A stretch of DNA of 64,000 nt from the NCBI GenBank assembly GCA_021773115.1, contig JAJFKS010000014.1:43969-107968 (forward strand), given 5' to 3'. The position numbers and the translations under genes were made by a program. Below the pieces are notes generated by a model. The model made no database searches. It was given only the letters and a program-made list of their open reading frames with translations, and was not told the origin of the DNA. Position 1 is the stretch's first letter. The number at the start of each line of letters is the position of its first letter. The stretch is from Woeseiaceae bacterium (GTDB lineage Bacteria; Pseudomonadota; Gammaproteobacteria; Steroidobacterales; Woeseiaceae). Positions 62,018 through 64,000 of the stretch are shown in pieces.

Positions 62018-62869
62018 GTGGATGACACGTCTGCCGATACCGACGACAAGAGTCGCGATGTTGTATCGCCTGCGAAGCGTCCGTCCCTATTGGCCGCGGA
62101 CCAACGGATGCGCGAGCCACCGTCATCGCCGATCCAGGTGCTTACGGCGCTGCCCTACGCCGCGCGTCCGGGGAGGCTGCGCGGCGTATCGGTACTGACG
62201 ATCAAGACCTATCTGGCGCAGCAATTGGTGTTTGGACGTGCCGCGGCCCACGATGCGGATGGCAAGCGCGCCATTATTGGTCTGATTGGTTTTGCCGGCA
62301 TGCTCACCCAAATTTTCAACGGCGCGAAGGCGGACGATCCCTACGCGGATAAATGCCTACTGGAGATTGAAGCGGCGATCGATGCCGCCGCCGAAGCGCT
62401 CGAGGATGCGCACGACACGGTCGTTGAGGCACTGGCGCAGCGAGCGGACGTCAGCCACGGTGTCGCACAGTCGGTCAAACCATTGCACGTGCCGCTGTAC
62501 TTCTCCAACCGATTTGCCTATCGCGCGGCCTACTTGGTTAACGATTTTGATAACCTGCTCTGCGCGATACAAACGGCGAAACACGTGGCGCTCCTCACTA
62601 ACAAGCAAAGCAACGCGCTGATTCAAGGTAGTAGCAAGACGGTGCGCCGAACCTTTACCTCGGCTAATGGCTATCGCTACACGGGAGTCTCGCGCGCCGA
62701 CATGGCGTACGGCACTGCCAGGGCAGTGGAAGCCCTGCAACGCTGGGGTGAGTTGCCGCCGGACATTCTTGACGGAACGCGGCGGGCGGAATACGGGCCG
62801 CCGCTACCCGCCGAGTCGTTCGCCAATCAAATCGTCGCCGACGCACAGGCCACTGCAGGTGCCGAATAA
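62018..62869 (+). CDS. Integrating conjugative element protein, TIGR03761/PFL_4669 family
   Basis: The 283-residue product starts at GTG 62018. Its central 200 residues show the family features: a start around LRGVSVLTIKTYLAQQLVFGR, then IFNGAKADDPYADKCLLEIE, PLHVPLYFSNRFAYRAAYLVNDF, and TGVSRADMAYGTARAVEAL with GELPPDIL near the end. This family is specific to ICEs of the SPI-7/PAGI/ICEclc kind and lies between DUF2857 and ssb, as here. Molecular role is unknown, probably DNA processing or maintenance. The first 35 residues are a low-complexity extension. Confidence 0.88.
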   Translation: MDDTSADTDDKSRDVVSPAKRPSLLAADQRMREPPSSPIQVLTALPYAARPGRLRGVSVLTIKTYLAQQLVFGRAAAHDADGKRAIIGLIGFAGMLTQIFNGAKADDPYADKCLLEIEAAIDAAAEALEDAHDTVVEALAQRADVSHGVAQSVKPLHVPLYFSNRFAYRAAYLVNDFDNLLCAIQTAKHVALLTNKQSNALIQGSSKTVRRTFTSANGYRYTGVSRADMAYGTARAVEALQRWGELPPDILDGTRRAEYGPPLPAESFANQIVADAQATAGAE

Positions 62870-62938
62870 GGGAACCGCCGGTGCCAATGTTGCCTTTTTG
62901 TCGTGCGGTGGTCGTTTCTGGGCAAAACGCCGAGAAAG

Positions 62939-62959
62939 GGGGGCAGTATTTGTGCCCCC
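62939..62959 (+). other. GC-rich hairpin before the SSB gene
   Basis: GGGGGCA (62939-62945) and TGCCCCC (62953-62959) form a perfect 7-bp stem with a seven-base loop, followed by GTTT rather than a long T run. It lies between the TIGR03761 and SSB genes and resembles, in flanks and stem, the hairpin at 54061. Confidence 0.45.
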
Positions 62960-63038
62960 GTTTCCCGTAGCTTGGATCGATGGCGTTTGCTATTACTACG
63001 GATGATGACATTCCTTACGGGTTTTCGAGGAGCAAGCG

Positions 63039-63410
63039 ATGAACGAATTTATTGGCGAAGGCAATTTGGGTCAGGAACCTGACGTCAGAATTGTCACCCG
63101 TGATGGCGAAAATAACGACGTCGCCAACTTGCGGATTTACTTTGATCGTCCGGTTCCCGATGCCGAGGGCAAGTTCGAGGACAAAAAAGGCTTCTGGCTG
63201 AACGTCGAGGTGTGGGGTGATCGCGCCAAGCAGGTCGAGCGCTTGTGTTGCAAGGGCAGCCGGGTTGCGGTGATCGGTTCGTTAATGGACGACAGTTACG
63301 AGACGGACGGTGGCACCGTTGCCGCGCTGTCTGTTCGTGCCAAGCGCGTGTACCTGGTGCCGAACGCGAAAATGGACAGCGTCCACTATCGTACGGACGC
63401 GGCAGCGTAG
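63039..63410 (+). CDS. ssb: Single-stranded DNA-binding protein of the ICE
   Basis: The 123-residue product is an OB-fold SSB-like protein: MNEFIGEGNLGQEPDVRIV, then NLRIYFDRP, GFWLNVEVWGDRAKQVERLCCKG and VAVIGSLMDDSY. It lacks the long acidic-tipped C-terminal tail of chromosomal SSB. Such short SSBs follow the TIGR03761 gene in ICEs and protect single-stranded DNA during transfer or replication. GAGGAG precedes ATG 63039. A terminator follows. Confidence 0.9.
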   Translation: MNEFIGEGNLGQEPDVRIVTRDGENNDVANLRIYFDRPVPDAEGKFEDKKGFWLNVEVWGDRAKQVERLCCKGSRVAVIGSLMDDSYETDGGTVAALSVRAKRVYLVPNAKMDSVHYRTDAAA

Positions 63411-63473
63411 GTGCCTCGCATGCAAGTTATCAAGAATTCGGCGGACATCGTAGCTTCAGCGATTGCCAGCCTT

Positions 63474-63511
63474 GGCGGCCTCCTTGAACGAGGAGGCCGC
63501 CCCTTTTCTTT
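63474..63511 (+). terminator. Rho-independent terminator after ssb
   Basis: GGCGGCCTCC (63474-63483) and GGAGGCCGCC (63492-63501) form a perfect 10-bp stem with an eight-base loop, followed by CCTTTTCTTT. It lies 64 bases after the ssb stop. Confidence 0.85.
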
Positions 63512-63541
63512 GGCAGTTGAACGCTCAGGAGCGGCTGAGTC

Positions 63542-63850
63542 ATGACAGGCAGTAGCGTGATTACTGTGAACTGGCAGGAAACCCGCAAATGCCCCGTTGG
63601 GGCATTCTCGATGCTACCCGGCCGCGGTTTGTGCCAGGTGCTGGCCGCGGATGGGGCCGACCGCATTGTGGGTTATCGTGCGTTTTTTGGCGATTCTCTA
63701 TGGGCGGTGACCGAACGAGTCGCAGTGCGACGGCTGCGCGAGTTGCAGCCCTGGCGCGACTTGACAGGCGCGCGCGTTTGCGCGAAATTGCTGCCCAGCA
63801 AGACTATTTCAACACCGACGTCATTGCGGTATATCAATGACACCCGCTGA
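63542..63850 (+). CDS. Hypothetical element protein, 102 residues
   Basis: The product starts at ATG 63542, about ten bases after AGGAG. It has a compact beta-rich look (GSSVITVNWQE, GRGLCQVLAADGADRIVGY, LWAVTERVAVRRLREL). No domain is recognised. It lies between ssb and the region where many ICEs carry topB, so it may be one of the small conserved ICE proteins. It is likely real but unassigned. Confidence 0.55.
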   Translation: MTGSSVITVNWQETRKCPVGAFSMLPGRGLCQVLAADGADRIVGYRAFFGDSLWAVTERVAVRRLRELQPWRDLTGARVCAKLLPSKTISTPTSLRYINDTR

Positions 63851-64000
63851 CTTTTGTCAGCACCCTAAGAGCTTAAAAGGTTGATGCAAGCAAGCTCGGG
63901 ATCTTTGGATCCATTCAACCTACCTTCACGTCTTCCTTCCGAAGACATCACCCGATTGGGGAGTTTCGACCTCCCGACACGGGCACAGGCCATGCTCCTC
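63851..64000. other. Non-coding tail at the window edge
   Basis: No gene start is seen in the last 150 bases. A short perfect hairpin (GTCTTC-CTTCC-GAAGAC) lies near 63930-63946 and is followed by GC-rich, structured-looking sequence cut by the window end. In ICEs, the space after ssb can hold structured RNA; I cannot identify one here. Confidence 0.4.

Larger units (their letters stand above)
51512..64000. mobile_element. Integrative (probably conjugative) element at tRNA-Phe, left part
   Basis: Everything from the tRNA-Phe 3' end to the window edge differs from the dense core genome. It has long non-coding gaps, two tyrosine recombinases, AlpA-like regulators, a tRNA gene, a defence-like gene pair and the DUF2857-like, TIGR03761 and SSB series known from SPI-7/ICEclc-type ICEs. 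The right end and any conjugation genes lie outside the window. Whether it is one element or two nested ones is not resolved. Confidence 0.78.

Overview
This window looks like a chromosome segment of a free-living gammaproteobacterium. Supporting signs are the pilMNOPQ-aroK-aroB order, a complete trp operon with a Trp-codon attenuator, the asmA-mutY-yggX neighbourhood and a tesA/ybbA-type divergent pair. A Chromatiales- or Woeseiaceae-like lineage would fit, but I cannot fix the genus from sequence alone. The left 51.5 kb is dense core genome. The right 12.5 kb (51512-64000) is accessory DNA with long non-coding gaps, two tyrosine recombinases and genes of the integrating-conjugative-element (ICE) replication/maintenance module.

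Layout. 297-5253: type IV pilus assembly genes pilM-N-O-P-Q, with an in-frame TAA breaking pilM. 5324-9923: aroK, aroB, dgt-like, pyrF, hemE. 9953-10162: a pair of structured palindromic repeats. 10189-12861 (minus): cupin, fadD, tesA. 12860-16475: a tesA-linked ABC exporter (ATPase plus FtsX-type permease) and a NUDIX hydrolase. 16480-18324: D-2-hydroxyacid dehydrogenase, YcgN, a 59-aa CxxC protein. 18338-21567 (minus): ppc and yajQ. 21722-24392: an unknown protein and an SLC13 permease. 24406-31052: trp promoter, a trpL leader peptide with three Trp codons in a row, attenuator, two REP sequences and trpEGDCFBA. 31035-33143 (minus): a PAS-GGDEF-EAL protein with a degenerate EAL domain. 33348-35358: ECF sigma factor, putative anti-sigma factor, DUF4097 protein. 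35458-39358: AsmA, SRPBCC, MutY, YggX. 39359-41570 (minus): ergothioneine genes egtD and egtB. 41633-43361: an Lrp regulator divergent from alanine dehydrogenase. 43426-47896 (minus): aldehyde dehydrogenase, acetolactate-synthase-like enzyme, PucR regulator. 48022-51325: a YCII protein, a secreted unknown, and a CadC-like membrane regulator with TPRs.

The element begins directly at the 3' end of tRNA-Phe (51436-51511). Next come a minus-strand trio (integrase, AlpA-like HTH, small IWRRW protein), a sparse stretch, and an element-borne tRNA-Thr. A divergent pair follows: a DUF3644 protein carrying a HEPN-type Rx4H motif, and an OLD-family ATPase/TOPRIM nuclease. This pair is the best candidate for an anti-phage or plasmid-exclusion system here. 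Beyond it are two HTH proteins, a second recombinase overlapping a second IWRRW protein, and a DUF2857-like, TIGR03761 and SSB series that marks an ICE backbone. The element runs off the right edge of the window.

Limits. All family names are from reading translations and motifs; no database search was run. Promoters, operators and leaderless starts are pattern-based inferences.
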